This document shows positions 1 through 8,426 of a stretch of 64,000 bases of DNA, in pieces. Both the position numbers and the translations under genes were made by a program. The notes beneath the pieces were generated by a model, which was not told the origin of the DNA, did not search any database, and saw only the letters and a list, made by a program, of their open reading frames with translations. The stretch is from positions 8,700-72,699 of the forward strand of contig JADFWU010000012.1 of NCBI GenBank assembly GCA_015234045.1, written 5' to 3'. Source of the DNA: Magnetococcales bacterium. GTDB lineage: Bacteria > Pseudomonadota > Magnetococcia > Magnetococcales > JADFWU01. The number at the start of each line of letters is the position of its first letter. The first letter of the stretch is position 1.

Positions 1-2
1 CA

Positions 3-689
3 ACAGGTCAGTGGATCAGTAAGGCGGATGACAACCATTTTAGTGTGCGTTTGATGGTTCTGGAAGAGGGTAGATCACCTCAGGAGATCAAAACATTTTT
101 CAAACAGGTCGCTTCCAATCTGGATGAAGATCAGCTTCAGATGTTTCAGTTGCGCAACGGCAATCTTCTGGTGAGTTATGGTGATTTTTCCACCTATACG
201 GAAGGTGAAATGGTGGTTTCACAATTGACACCCCTGCTTCGCCGTTTTCACCCAGAAATTCAGGTCATTTCCAATCTACGAGAAGATCTCTACCGTGCGG
301 ATTTAACAGAAGATGGATTTAAGACCTTCAGCCAAGAGGTGAAAGCCTTTGGTCGTCATGCTCTGCGCTACTCCATTCAGGTCGGTGCATTCTTTGAAAA
401 AAGCCGAGCCGATCAATTTATCAGTTCATTGACTGAAAATGGCATGGATCCCTATCGCCTGGAGATACAGGACAGCAAAGGCCAGATATGGCACACCGTC
501 CATGTTGGCCGCTATGTCGATTATGAAAGCGCTAAAGCAGAAGCGGAACCCATGAAGAAAAAGCTGGGTGCCTATGTTTTTCCGCTGCACAGCTTTGTCT
601 CTGGGCTTTGGTGGAAAAATCAGATCAAACTACCATCTGAAACATCAACCATGGCGAAACAGGAGAATGAAACACCAGAAGCGGGCTAA
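3..689 (+). CDS. SPOR-domain protein, 5'-truncated by window edge
   Basis: The reading frame is open from the first bases, so the true start lies upstream; a GTG at base 45 is only an internal valine. The last ~95 residues read like a SPOR domain: RYSIQVGAFF opens it, followed by the alternating pattern ending in HTVHVGRYVDYESAKAEA. The preceding ~90 residues (QWISKADDNHFSVRLM, later LLVSYGDFSTYTEGE) look like a second, diverged SPOR-like unit, as in DamX-type proteins. SPOR domains bind denuded septal peptidoglycan, so a periplasmic cell-envelope role is expected. The stop is followed at once by a hairpin terminator. No signal peptide or membrane anchor can be judged because the N-terminus is missing. 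Confidence 0.75.
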   Translation, partial: TGQWISKADDNHFSVRLMVLEEGRSPQEIKTFFKQVASNLDEDQLQMFQLRNGNLLVSYGDFSTYTEGEMVVSQLTPLLRRFHPEIQVISNLREDLYRADLTEDGFKTFSQEVKAFGRHALRYSIQVGAFFEKSRADQFISSLTENGMDPYRLEIQDSKGQIWHTVHVGRYVDYESAKAEAEPMKKKLGAYVFPLHSFVSGLWWKNQIKLPSETSTMAKQENETPEAG

Positions 690-714
690 TTCTAACGTTC
701 CGTTACCATTATTG

Positions 715-749
715 AAAAAACCGTCGCCTTTGGGCTGGCGGTTTTTTTT
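715..749 (+). terminator. Rho-independent terminator after SPOR gene
   Basis: An A-rich run leads into a GC-rich stem (CCGTCGCC against GGCTGGCGG, with wobble pairs and a mismatch) and then a run of eight T. It closes the SPOR transcript about 25 bases after its stop. Confidence 0.8.
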
Positions 750-801
750 ATGTTTATGTTATCGTATTTAACAATAATCCTCTTTCCCAGGAGCAACGAT
801 C

Positions 802-1119
802 ATGGCTGTTTCGCAGAGCAACATTGGCACAGCCATTCGCGCACAAATGAGCGGTGCTAATGGCTCCGACCACGCCCGCTCTGCCCAAGCTGGTGCCCAA
901 CGGCGCGTCAGTGCTTCCAACAGCCCATCCGGTTCAGAAACGGCGCGGAGTTCGATCTCTGTTGCTGGTCAAGCCGCACCTCAACCCCGTGCCACACCAG
1001 CGGCTGAAGCGACACGTGTCACTATTTCCGCAGCTGGCCGGAAAATGGCCTCCAACATCGGCCACACCCTGCCTCAGGTGGAAGAATCCCGTGATCAGGC
1101 AGCCGCACGGAACCAATAA
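802..1119 (+). CDS. Small Ala/Ser/Arg-rich protein, unknown function
   Basis: A 105-residue protein starting with ATG after a good AGGAG ribosome site eight bases upstream. It is low in complexity, rich in Ala, Ser, Gln and Arg, and has no membrane segment, signal peptide or cysteine. Two similar phrases, SSISVAGQ and [10 protein letters not shown], suggest a short repeated motif. It lies between the terminator of the SPOR gene and a tRNA gene, so it is probably a single-gene transcript. I do not recognise the family. It is likely to be largely disordered. A longer frame that overlaps it starting at 854 has no ribosome site and is taken as a shadow. Confidence 0.5.
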   Translation: MAVSQSNIGTAIRAQMSGANGSDHARSAQAGAQRRVSASNSPSGSETARSSISVAGQAAPQPRATPAAEATRVTISAAGRKMASNIGHTLPQVEESRDQAAARNQ

Positions 1120-1233
1120 TGCGTTCTTGGTAATAGAGAGTGTTGACAAACAAGATCAAGATAAGCATTCTTACCCAGCGCGTGAGCAGAGAGCCGCTCT
1201 AAATGGTGCTTTGAATCACGTAAAAATAAGTGT

Positions 1234-1310
1234 CGGGGCGTGGCGCAGCCAGGTAGCGCACTAGCATGGGGTGCTAGGGGTCGGAAGTTCGAATCTTCTC
1301 GCCCCGACCA
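1234..1310 (+). tRNA. tRNA-Pro (anticodon GGG)
   Basis: A 77-base cloverleaf: acceptor CGGGGCG pairs with CGCCCCG; D arm GCGC/GCGC; anticodon stem CTAGC/GCTAG around loop ATGGGGT, giving anticodon GGG; T arm with loop TTCGAAT; discriminator A and an encoded CCA end. It decodes CCC/CCU proline codons. It sits just upstream of the phosphorothioation operon; tRNA 3' ends are common integration points, but no second copy of the 3' end is seen downstream in this window. Confidence 0.97.
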
Positions 1311-1320
1311 ATTGTTGAAT

Positions 1321-1362
1321 AAAAAAAGCGGCTAGAGTTTGTTCTCTGTCCGCTTTTTTTTG
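1321..1362 (+). terminator. Rho-independent terminator after tRNA-Pro
   Basis: Near-perfect stem AAAAAAAGCGG / CCGCTTTTTTTT separated by an 18-base loop and ending in eight T. It lies ten bases after the tRNA and separates it from the next operon. Confidence 0.88.
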
Positions 1363-1462
1363 TGCTATTTTTCATGCTGCCCGACAAATAATCAGTTTAC
1401 AATTTTCTACTGTGGAATCATTTACAGGTCTATCCTCTAACCTGACATAATGGAGAGTTTTT

Positions 1463-2773
1463 TTGGACGATTCCGCAAATGCTGAGTTGACACGAACAGC
1501 ACTACGCACACTCTATGAACGTGATGAGCGTCCTTGGGTTGTGGCATTTTCCGGCGGTAAGGATTCAACAATCCTCGCTCAGCTGGTTTGTGAAACATTG
1601 GCAAGTTTGGGTGACCGTGCGAACAAACCTGTACATATTATCTCTTCCGATACACGGGTTGAAGCACCCAATATTGAGAATCACCTGAATAATACGATGA
1701 ACCAAATCAGTGCGTATGCCAAACGCTCTGGCCTTCCTCTTCACGTTGAGTTGGTTCAACCTGATCCACATGAGAGTTTTTGGGGCCTTCTTATTGGTAA
1801 AGGATATCCAGCACCAACGCGTTGGTTTCGCTGGTGTACATCCAAAATGAAAATCAAGCCCATGCGCCGCAGTATGGATAAGATTGCGGCACAATACGGC
1901 AGCATGATTCTGCTTTTGGGTACGCGACGTTCTGAAAGCCCTGAGCGTGCCAAACGTATTCAGGATAGAGCGTTAACCGACGCAGGACTCAACCCGCACC
2001 ATGAAATTCCCAATGCCTTGGTAGCCACACCAATCGTTGATTGGGATACGGAATCAGTCTGGGAATATTTACTCTCCAATCCACCACCCTGGCAGGGCAA
2101 TCACCGTTTCCTTTATGACCTTTACCGTCAGGCAGAGGGTGGAGAGTGTCCTGTAATCCTTGATTTAAGCCAACCCTCATGCGGCGGTAGTCGCTTTGGT
2201 TGCTGGACCTGCACAGTGGTCAAGCTAGACAAATCCATGCAGGGATTTATTGAGTCTGGTGAAGAGTGGATGCGACCGCTGAATGAGTTTCGTAACTGGC
2301 TCAAAGAGGTGCGTGAACGTTCAGATTGGAGACAAGCCAAGCGGCGCAGTGGTGTTATTGTTGAAGGGCGATTGGGACCATTTAAACCGGAAAAACGCAA
2401 ACTTATACTTGAAAAGCTGCTTCAACTTGAAAAGACGTGCAATAAATTATTGATCAGCGATGAGGAATTAGGTTATATTCAATCGGTATGGTCAGATGAA
2501 TTTGATCTGTCACGAAATGCAATTTTGGATCTATGTAAAAATTATGATCGCTATCCCAACCTTTGGGAGGATATCATGCCAATGGATTTTCAAGACGAAT
2601 TGTTAGAACGAATGATCGTTGAAAATAGTCTAGAGCCTGAACTTGCTCATGGTCTGTTGAAATTAGCATATGAGTATCATCATAACCTTGATCAGTATGG
2701 AAAAAAGACTGCTTTTACAAATGAGATCAGTTCGATTATTGAACGTTCAGCAACAAATGCGGAAAATGCATAA
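1463..2773 (+). CDS. dndC: DndC, phosphorothioation sulfurtransferase
   Basis: 436 residues. The PP-loop SGGKDST (residues 30-36) marks an ATP-pyrophosphatase of the PAPS-reductase superfamily. Later come RWCTSKMKIKP and, near residue 240, CGGSRFGCWTCTVVKLDKSM, the cysteine signature characteristic of DndC. DndC activates the DNA backbone with ATP and passes sulfur to it, replacing a non-bridging oxygen (phosphorothioation). The start is TTG, chosen because GGAG lies seven bases upstream and no ATG fits before the PP-loop. It is the first gene of a five-gene operon and is followed after three bases by dndD. No cysteine desulfurase (DndA) or DndB accompanies it, so sulfur probably comes from a housekeeping IscS. 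Confidence 0.92.
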   Translation: MDDSANAELTRTALRTLYERDERPWVVAFSGGKDSTILAQLVCETLASLGDRANKPVHIISSDTRVEAPNIENHLNNTMNQISAYAKRSGLPLHVELVQPDPHESFWGLLIGKGYPAPTRWFRWCTSKMKIKPMRRSMDKIAAQYGSMILLLGTRRSESPERAKRIQDRALTDAGLNPHHEIPNALVATPIVDWDTESVWEYLLSNPPPWQGNHRFLYDLYRQAEGGECPVILDLSQPSCGGSRFGCWTCTVVKLDKSMQGFIESGEEWMRPLNEFRNWLKEVRERSDWRQAKRRSGVIVEGRLGPFKPEKRKLILEKLLQLEKTCNKLLISDEELGYIQSVWSDEFDLSRNAILDLCKNYDRYPNLWEDIMPMDFQDELLERMIVENSLEPELAHGLLKLAYEYHHNLDQYGKKTAFTNEISSIIERSATNAENA

Positions 2774-2776
2774 GCT

Positions 2777-4825
2777 ATGATTTTTGAAAAAATTACTATC
2801 TCAAATCTTTTCTCTTATTTGGGAGAAGTTTCGTTTGATTTTACCGGCCAGCAACCGGATCGCCCGATTATATTAATCAGTGGACGTAATGGATTTGGCA
2901 AAACCAGTTTCCTGAATTCAATCAAACTGCTTTTTACTGGTCCCCATGAGGATCTTCGTAACTCTATTGTCAGCAAACGCAAATTAAGCCAAAGACGGTA
3001 CATACTTGGCCAGGGTGAAGAATGGATGGGGGCTTTACACCGCCATGCACGCACACAACTTAACACCCCTCGCTTCTACGTCCAGTGCGAATGGAACGAA
3101 CAAGACGGTGCCGTAACTGCTCTTCGAGAGTGGTTCCCTGATGGGGATTTTAACCCCGATGGAACATTATCTATCCACACTAATTTTATGGATGAGAAAC
3201 TTATAGGGAGTGATGCTCAACAATTCATTGAGAAACGGCTTCCTTCTTCATATCTCCCCTTTTTCTTTTTTGATGGTGAATTGGTTCAACATTTAGCTCA
3301 AGCCAACAAATCACAATTGGCTGATCAAGTAGAAGGAATTCTTAATATTGCACCAATCAATTCATTACTATTGTATTTGAATAAAGTTAATGGAGGATGG
3401 GCTAAAAAAGGTGCTAAAGCTAATGAACAACGCATACTAAATCAAATTAAGCGAGACTGTGAAGAGATAAATGATCAACTCTCTGCTTTGAAAGAGAAAA
3501 ACACAGAACTTAAGCATACCATTGAGTCCATTACAGATCAAATTGAAGATCTTGAAAGACGCATTAGAAGTCTACAGGGATTCGATGCTCAAGAGGAAGA
3601 GACTCAACTCAAAGCAAAACTCATTAGAATTCAAGATGAATTGGCCCAGTTACGAGTTGATGTGGTAAATCTATTCGCTCCTGCTGCACCACTAACAGTT
3701 AACCAACCTCTGCTTGAAAAAATTTCTCTTAAATTAGAACAACATGACACACAATCGCCTCATCCCAACAAAGAGTTTCTAGGCTATCTACGCCGGCATT
3801 TACCACTTCAAGTATTTGATCGCCCAGCCCCAAGTGATGTGCAATTGAGTAGCACTCAATCTCAATTCTTTCAGGATCGCCTCATACAAGCGTTGGATGG
3901 CAGCATTGAGCAAAGTAAAAATGACAAATCAATTCAAGGACTTCCTGTAGAGAAAACGCGTCGCTCAACACTGAAACGCATTTTGATTCCTATCCAAGAA
4001 AATGACCCACTACCTGATCATGCTCAGCGTTTAACTCAGATTAGGCGTCTTTCTCTTCAGCAATCAGAGATTAAACTGAAATTAGAAAATGCTAGCTCTC
4101 TTCACGAAGAAGATAGACATCAGCTTCAAAGTTTACGTGAACAAAAAAATGCTCTGAGTCAACAGAAGGAAAAACATTTACGCGATTCTGGCAGAACTGA
4201 TCTTGAGATTGAACAGAAAAAACGTGACCTTAAGCGTAAACAAATAGAACGCAATGATCAGGAGAAACAAATTGTAAAAGCAAGTAGATACCATGAACTT
4301 TCAAAACTTACAATCAAACTAAAAGATTGTTTTGATGATTATAAACAAGCACTAAGATCAAATCGTCGAAAATCTGTAGAAGAAACAATCAACCGTCATT
4401 ATAAAATATTAATGACCAGTAATGATTTATTACATAAAATCAGCGTAGATGAAAATTTCGGCATTCACTACGAAGATCAAGATGGTGCTTTACTTGGCAG
4501 TGCCAGCCTTTCAGCAGGCATGAAACAGTTGGCAGCAATTTCCCTGCTATGGGCATTAAAAGAGGTTGCTAAGAAATCTGTTCCTATCATTGTTGATACA
4601 CCTTTAGCTCGTATTGACCGAAAAAATCAAGAAAATCTACTACGCTCATATTTTCCTAAAGCATCTGAACAAGTGATTATGTTACCCACTGATTCTGAAC
4701 TGGACCCCACTAAATACAAGATTTTGTCTCCTTTCATTTATCGAGAGTATCAGCTTGACAATCCCAGTGGGGATGGTACGCAAGCACATGAACAGTCGAT
4801 GTATCCAGATGATCAGGAGGCATAA
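2777..4825 (+). CDS. dndD: DndD, SMC/Rad50-like ATPase of DNA phosphorothioation
   Basis: 682 residues, close to the usual DndD length. Walker A is GRNGFGKTS (residues 36-44). A hydrophobic FFFFDGE motif lies near residue 165. Long charged coiled-coil stretches cover about 215-285 and 430-500. The ABC signature SLSAGMKQL (about 577) and Walker B VPIIVDTPLARID (about 600) close the bipartite ATPase head. DndD is thought to supply ATP-driven DNA remodelling or nicking for sulfur insertion by DndC. It starts three bases after dndC, and its stop overlaps the next start by one base (TAATG), so the proteins are almost certainly co-translated. Confidence 0.92.
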   Translation: MIFEKITISNLFSYLGEVSFDFTGQQPDRPIILISGRNGFGKTSFLNSIKLLFTGPHEDLRNSIVSKRKLSQRRYILGQGEEWMGALHRHARTQLNTPRFYVQCEWNEQDGAVTALREWFPDGDFNPDGTLSIHTNFMDEKLIGSDAQQFIEKRLPSSYLPFFFFDGELVQHLAQANKSQLADQVEGILNIAPINSLLLYLNKVNGGWAKKGAKANEQRILNQIKRDCEEINDQLSALKEKNTELKHTIESITDQIEDLERRIRSLQGFDAQEEETQLKAKLIRIQDELAQLRVDVVNLFAPAAPLTVNQPLLEKISLKLEQHDTQSPHPNKEFLGYLRRHLPLQVFDRPAPSDVQLSSTQSQFFQDRLIQALDGSIEQSKNDKSIQGLPVEKTRRSTLKRILIPIQENDPLPDHAQRLTQIRRLSLQQSEIKLKLENASSLHEEDRHQLQSLREQKNALSQQKEKHLRDSGRTDLEIEQKKRDLKRKQIERNDQEKQIVKASRYHELSKLTIKLKDCFDDYKQALRSNRRKSVEETINRHYKILMTSNDLLHKISVDENFGIHYEDQDGALLGSASLSAGMKQLAAISLLWALKEVAKKSVPIIVDTPLARIDRKNQENLLRSYFPKASEQVIMLPTDSELDPTKYKILSPFIYREYQLDNPSGDGTQAHEQSMYPDDQEA

Positions 4826-6327
4826 TGGCTGATATTTTCACCAGTCAAGAAGATGAAAAATCCATTGAGAACATACTCTTAAAAGGGCTTATGGTTAAAG
4901 CACCTAAATGGGTTGTTATGCGCCTTGCTCTAGCTCATTCGCTCAAAATTCTCTCACCACCAGATGAGGAACTGGACCTGATTGACCAAAAAGGATCTGA
5001 ATATCATCTAGAGCAAGTCACAGGTCAGGGGCAAGGACGTAGCAGTTCAACAGGTCAACGCCAGGATTACACCGATGCCTTTCGCGGTTTACTCAGCGTT
5101 TATTCGGATGAAGATCTATTTGCGGATGAGCGCACCTTTAAGAAATATTTGCAACGCCATATTCGGCGTGGTCTGCGGGAATTTCGGAATGGATGGCGGG
5201 ATAGCCACAATTTTCATGAATATCTTTATCAAGAACTGTGTGCAGGGCTGAGCAGTACAACCAATCAAACAGAGACTGATTTCAAGGAACTATTAATTAC
5301 TGCTTTGATGGAGATCGGTATTTCTGGGCAAATCACACAGACCATTGATGGTCCACGCATTACCCGCTACTCAGTGAGATTAGAAGACCCAAATCACCTA
5401 GATCATATTCTCCGAGGGTTGGATAAAATCGCTTTTTCATTGGGCTTGAATAAACATGGTATTTTCCCTGTTGAAACCCAAGAGCGTAAAGTCATCGGTC
5501 TGGATATTCCTCGCCCTCGTAGCGCTTGGGACACCATCTCCGGTGTTCAATTATTGGAATGGGCTCAAAAACCACCAAAGGGGATGATTCTTCCTGTCTG
5601 CTTAGGCGTAAATGTAATCGGAGAACCAATCTTTTTTGATTTAGTCAATCAACCTCATCTTTTGGTTGGCGGTACCACTGGTAGCGGAAAAAGTGTCTGT
5701 CTACACGCTTTGCTTCTTTCTCTGCTGATAGGTGTGGAACATGATCAATTAGAGCTTTTCCTTATTGATCCCAAAAAAGTTGAATTTGCGCCTTATGCCA
5801 AAGCAGGCTCAAAACGTATTACTGTCGTTACTGATATTAAGGAAGCACAGAAAAAACTGAATGCCTTGGTTATTGAGATGGATGCACGTGCCACAGCCAT
5901 GGAACTGGCTGGTGTCCGTGATCTGGCTGAAGGACACAAAAAAGGCGTGATAGATAAACCCTATATCGCAGTTTTTGTTGAAGAATTGGCTGACTTGATC
6001 ATGCAATCCCCAGAGACTGAAGAGCTCTTGATCCGCCTCGCCCAAAAAGCACGTGCCACCGGCATTCACTTAGTTATTGCTACCCAGCGTCCTGATGCTC
6101 GGACAATAAATGGTCTGCTGCGCTCTAATATTCCTGCCCGTATTGCCCTGACCGTTCAAAAGGCTACCGAATCCAAAATTATTCTGGATGAAAATGGCGC
6201 CGAACGTCTCACGGGCAACGGAGATATGTTGACCCGCCTCAGTGGAGAAGAACTATTACGTGCCCATGGAGCGTATGTAACCGTTGATGATATTAAAGCA
6301 ACTGTACGTAATGAAGGGAGACACTAA
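4825..6327 (+). CDS. DndE-like domain fused to FtsK/SpoIIIE DNA translocase
   Basis: 500 residues. Residues 1-115 resemble the small DndE protein: KAPKWVVMRLALAHSLKI, a diverged linker, then an FKKYLQRHIRRGLREF helix. After this come the FtsK beta domain (GPRITRYSVRLEDPNHLDHI) and the RecA-like motor, with Walker A GGTTGSGKS near 282, LIDPKKVEFAPY, VFVEELADLIM and ATQRPDARTINGLLRSNIPA. The C-terminal FtsK gamma (DNA-orientation) domain is absent, as are the N-terminal membrane segments, so this is a soluble cytoplasmic motor. DndE binds nicked DNA in canonical Dnd systems; the fusion suggests modification or scanning coupled to translocation. AGGAGG precedes the ATG by four bases. Both neighbours overlap it by one base. 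The FtsK call is certain; the DndE call rests on motif likeness and gene order. Confidence 0.85.
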   Translation: MADIFTSQEDEKSIENILLKGLMVKAPKWVVMRLALAHSLKILSPPDEELDLIDQKGSEYHLEQVTGQGQGRSSSTGQRQDYTDAFRGLLSVYSDEDLFADERTFKKYLQRHIRRGLREFRNGWRDSHNFHEYLYQELCAGLSSTTNQTETDFKELLITALMEIGISGQITQTIDGPRITRYSVRLEDPNHLDHILRGLDKIAFSLGLNKHGIFPVETQERKVIGLDIPRPRSAWDTISGVQLLEWAQKPPKGMILPVCLGVNVIGEPIFFDLVNQPHLLVGGTTGSGKSVCLHALLLSLLIGVEHDQLELFLIDPKKVEFAPYAKAGSKRITVVTDIKEAQKKLNALVIEMDARATAMELAGVRDLAEGHKKGVIDKPYIAVFVEELADLIMQSPETEELLIRLAQKARATGIHLVIATQRPDARTINGLLRSNIPARIALTVQKATESKIILDENGAERLTGNGDMLTRLSGEELLRAHGAYVTVDDIKATVRNEGRH

Positions 6328-7475
6328 TGGAACCAACCATCTTAATACGTTCCTGCACTCCCATTGCGTTAACCGCAATTGGCATGGGACCATTTCAGGA
6401 AAAACCATTTCATTTGGAGTTTTTAAACCGAGAAAAAGAAAGCTGTAATTTTTTTCTATTAATCTCTGCTAATGCACGAGGAAAAACCACCCTGCTGGAA
6501 GCCATGACAAATCTGATGGCACTCCTCGATCCAAAAGCAACGCCTGCCTCACCACAAAAACGACTGTGGTCTAACCCTAGAGCCTGTGCCCAGTTGGATC
6601 TTCGGCTTGTTGTTAACATGGATGGAGTAGTCCGTGAAGTTCTTCTAACTCTGGCAGCCGGTCCAGGCAGACCGCATGAGATCAGAAGCTGGGAAAACAG
6701 CACTTTGCGAGAGGTGCAAACCGAGCAACATCTGTGGATTTCATGGAAACGTTCTCCAGGTGGTCATTGGTCACTGGAAAAGTCCAAAGATCCGCTGATT
6801 GATGAATTACGCGCCCAAGTTGGCATGGAGATGGAGAATGTTTATGAAACATTCGGACCTGATTCCATTGCCGTGCCGTCCCTACTCTACTTCGATGCCT
6901 ATCGAGATATTCCTACTGTTGAAGATCGAAATGAATCCATCAGCCGACCACCAGAGTGGGTGTTTCGCCCACACCACCATTTTGGATTACGTGGTGATCA
7001 GTGGCAACATAGTTTGGATAACCTGCTTGTTTGGCTGACATGGCTGGATGATGGGCGTGATAAAGAAGTTCAAGATCTACTCAATCGCTTTGTCTTCACC
7101 GGTACAAATAAAAAACTTAATCCAATTAGCCGTCAATATATGGAAGCGCGTGTTTCAAGTGGTGAAACCACTCATATGCTTGACCAACTCTCCAGCGGTG
7201 AAAAAAGTCTTGTACAATTATTGCTCAGGATACACCTACATTTAACTGAAAACTGCGTCATTCTGATTGATGAAATAGATGCACACCTACATGTCAAACT
7301 ACAACACCGCCTATATCAAGCCCTTAAACAGCTCATTCGAGAGAATCCCAGTATCACTCTCATTGCTACTACCCACTCCATGGAATTGATAGATCAGTTC
7401 ACCACTGATATGGATGCCGGAGAACCACTTCTCAGGCTTGGTGGACACCTTATTGATCTTGACGAAATTTATTGA
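6327..7475 (+). CDS. ABC/AAA15-type ATPase, AriA-like, paired with DUF4435 protein
   Basis: 382 residues. The nucleotide site is an unusual Walker A, ISANARGKTT (near residue 50), where the first glycine of GxxxxGKT is replaced. An ABC signature LSSGEKS (about 290), Walker B CVILIDEIDAHLH (about 312) and the switch histidine in ATTHSME (about 350) follow. This is the AAA15/21, OLD-like architecture, without long coiled coils. An ATPase of this sort directly followed by a DUF4435 TOPRIM-like protein is the layout of PARIS (AriA/AriB), where the ATPase senses a phage trigger and releases the nuclease. Here it is the fourth gene of the dnd operon, overlapping its upstream neighbour by one base. 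Role in defence is inferred. Confidence 0.75.
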   Translation: MEPTILIRSCTPIALTAIGMGPFQEKPFHLEFLNREKESCNFFLLISANARGKTTLLEAMTNLMALLDPKATPASPQKRLWSNPRACAQLDLRLVVNMDGVVREVLLTLAAGPGRPHEIRSWENSTLREVQTEQHLWISWKRSPGGHWSLEKSKDPLIDELRAQVGMEMENVYETFGPDSIAVPSLLYFDAYRDIPTVEDRNESISRPPEWVFRPHHHFGLRGDQWQHSLDNLLVWLTWLDDGRDKEVQDLLNRFVFTGTNKKLNPISRQYMEARVSSGETTHMLDQLSSGEKSLVQLLLRIHLHLTENCVILIDEIDAHLHVKLQHRLYQALKQLIRENPSITLIATTHSMELIDQFTTDMDAGEPLLRLGGHLIDLDEIY

Positions 7476-7490
7476 TAACGGAGATTTATC

Positions 7491-8396
7491 GTGGGGAATT
7501 TTGCCAAAACAAGTATTTCTAAAGCAATTAATAAACAGTATTCAAATCGAGTGATATTATATTTAGAATCAAAAGAAGACTATGATGTTTTTAAAGAGCG
7601 TTGGTACAAAGACTGGGGCGAATGGATCGATTTTAAAGCTGTGGATACACCAAAAGGTGGAGATGGCGGCTCCTCTCAAGTTTATCGACAAGTAGAATAC
7701 GATCGAGAAAATAATACGCCTGCCTTTGGAATTGTTGATCGTGATGCATTTCTCAATGATTTTATCTTTCCTGATCAAATGGATCAAATCTCATTTTTTG
7801 AATCCGATCATAGTGTTTTTGATAATATTCAAGTCCTTGAAAACCACATTAAAGTGCTGCGTCGATGGGAGATAGAGAACTATCTTCTTCATCCTGATGC
7901 CATTGCGAAATTAATAGAAAGTTGTGAAAATAACGAGGGAAAATGCGCATCAAATCAAGCATCTCAATGCTTATTGGACTTCTCTGATACCGCTATTCTA
8001 TTATCAGCTGCAATTTTAGTTCTCATGAAAGAAAAAGAGAAAGCTTTTACAGATAACTTTGGCAGAGATGCTACTAACAACGTAGAACGAAAAAAAATAA
8101 TTATTGAATATTTAGAAAAGCGTGATATCAAGAATATTGAAGATAAATTAAAAGAAATGATAAAACGCATTCATACATTTCAGCGTGAAGAATCATGCTC
8201 AGAAGAAGCACGATGGAACCAACTCAATCATTTAATAAACGGAAAAGTCTTCCTCACCCAATTTTGTCACTGGCTTGGCTTCAAAGATCCCAGACGATTA
8301 GAGCTAGCTGGCAGGATTCGGGACGATAAATTAATTGATCCTGAAATCCAAGAGTTCATGGACTCTTTGCAATCAAAAGCCAAACTATTGAGTTGA
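7491..8396 (+). CDS. DUF4435 TOPRIM-like (AriB/OLD-type) putative nuclease
   Basis: 301 residues, starting with GTG seven bases after GGAG. The N-terminal ILYLESKED (Glu26/Glu29), the acidic pair in GIVDRDAF (Asp83, Asp85) and RWEIENYLL (about 125-133) follow the DUF4435 pattern: a TOPRIM-type metal site of Glu plus DxD, then a conserved helix. In PARIS the equivalent AriB is the toxic effector nuclease; OLD-family TOPRIM domains cut DNA. It is the last gene of the phosphorothioation operon, 15 bases after the ATPase. The gene is visibly richer in A and T than dndC, which hints at separate ancestry for the pair. Substrate (DNA or tRNA) cannot be told from the sequence. Confidence 0.72.
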   Translation: MGNFAKTSISKAINKQYSNRVILYLESKEDYDVFKERWYKDWGEWIDFKAVDTPKGGDGGSSQVYRQVEYDRENNTPAFGIVDRDAFLNDFIFPDQMDQISFFESDHSVFDNIQVLENHIKVLRRWEIENYLLHPDAIAKLIESCENNEGKCASNQASQCLLDFSDTAILLSAAILVLMKEKEKAFTDNFGRDATNNVERKKIIIEYLEKRDIKNIEDKLKEMIKRIHTFQREESCSEEARWNQLNHLINGKVFLTQFCHWLGFKDPRRLELAGRIRDDKLIDPEIQEFMDSLQSKAKLLS

Positions 8397-8426
8397 TATA
8401 ATTATTGTATGAATAATGTGTGAACC

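Noticed and set aside
1421-1451. TTTACA ... CATAAT as a promoter for dndC
   Set aside because: The -10 would place the transcript start beyond the ribosome site, so it cannot serve the chosen start codon.
8397-8426. Integration scar or att site at the end of the defence operon
   Set aside because: Only a weak A/T hairpin is seen; no copy of the tRNA 3' end is found here.
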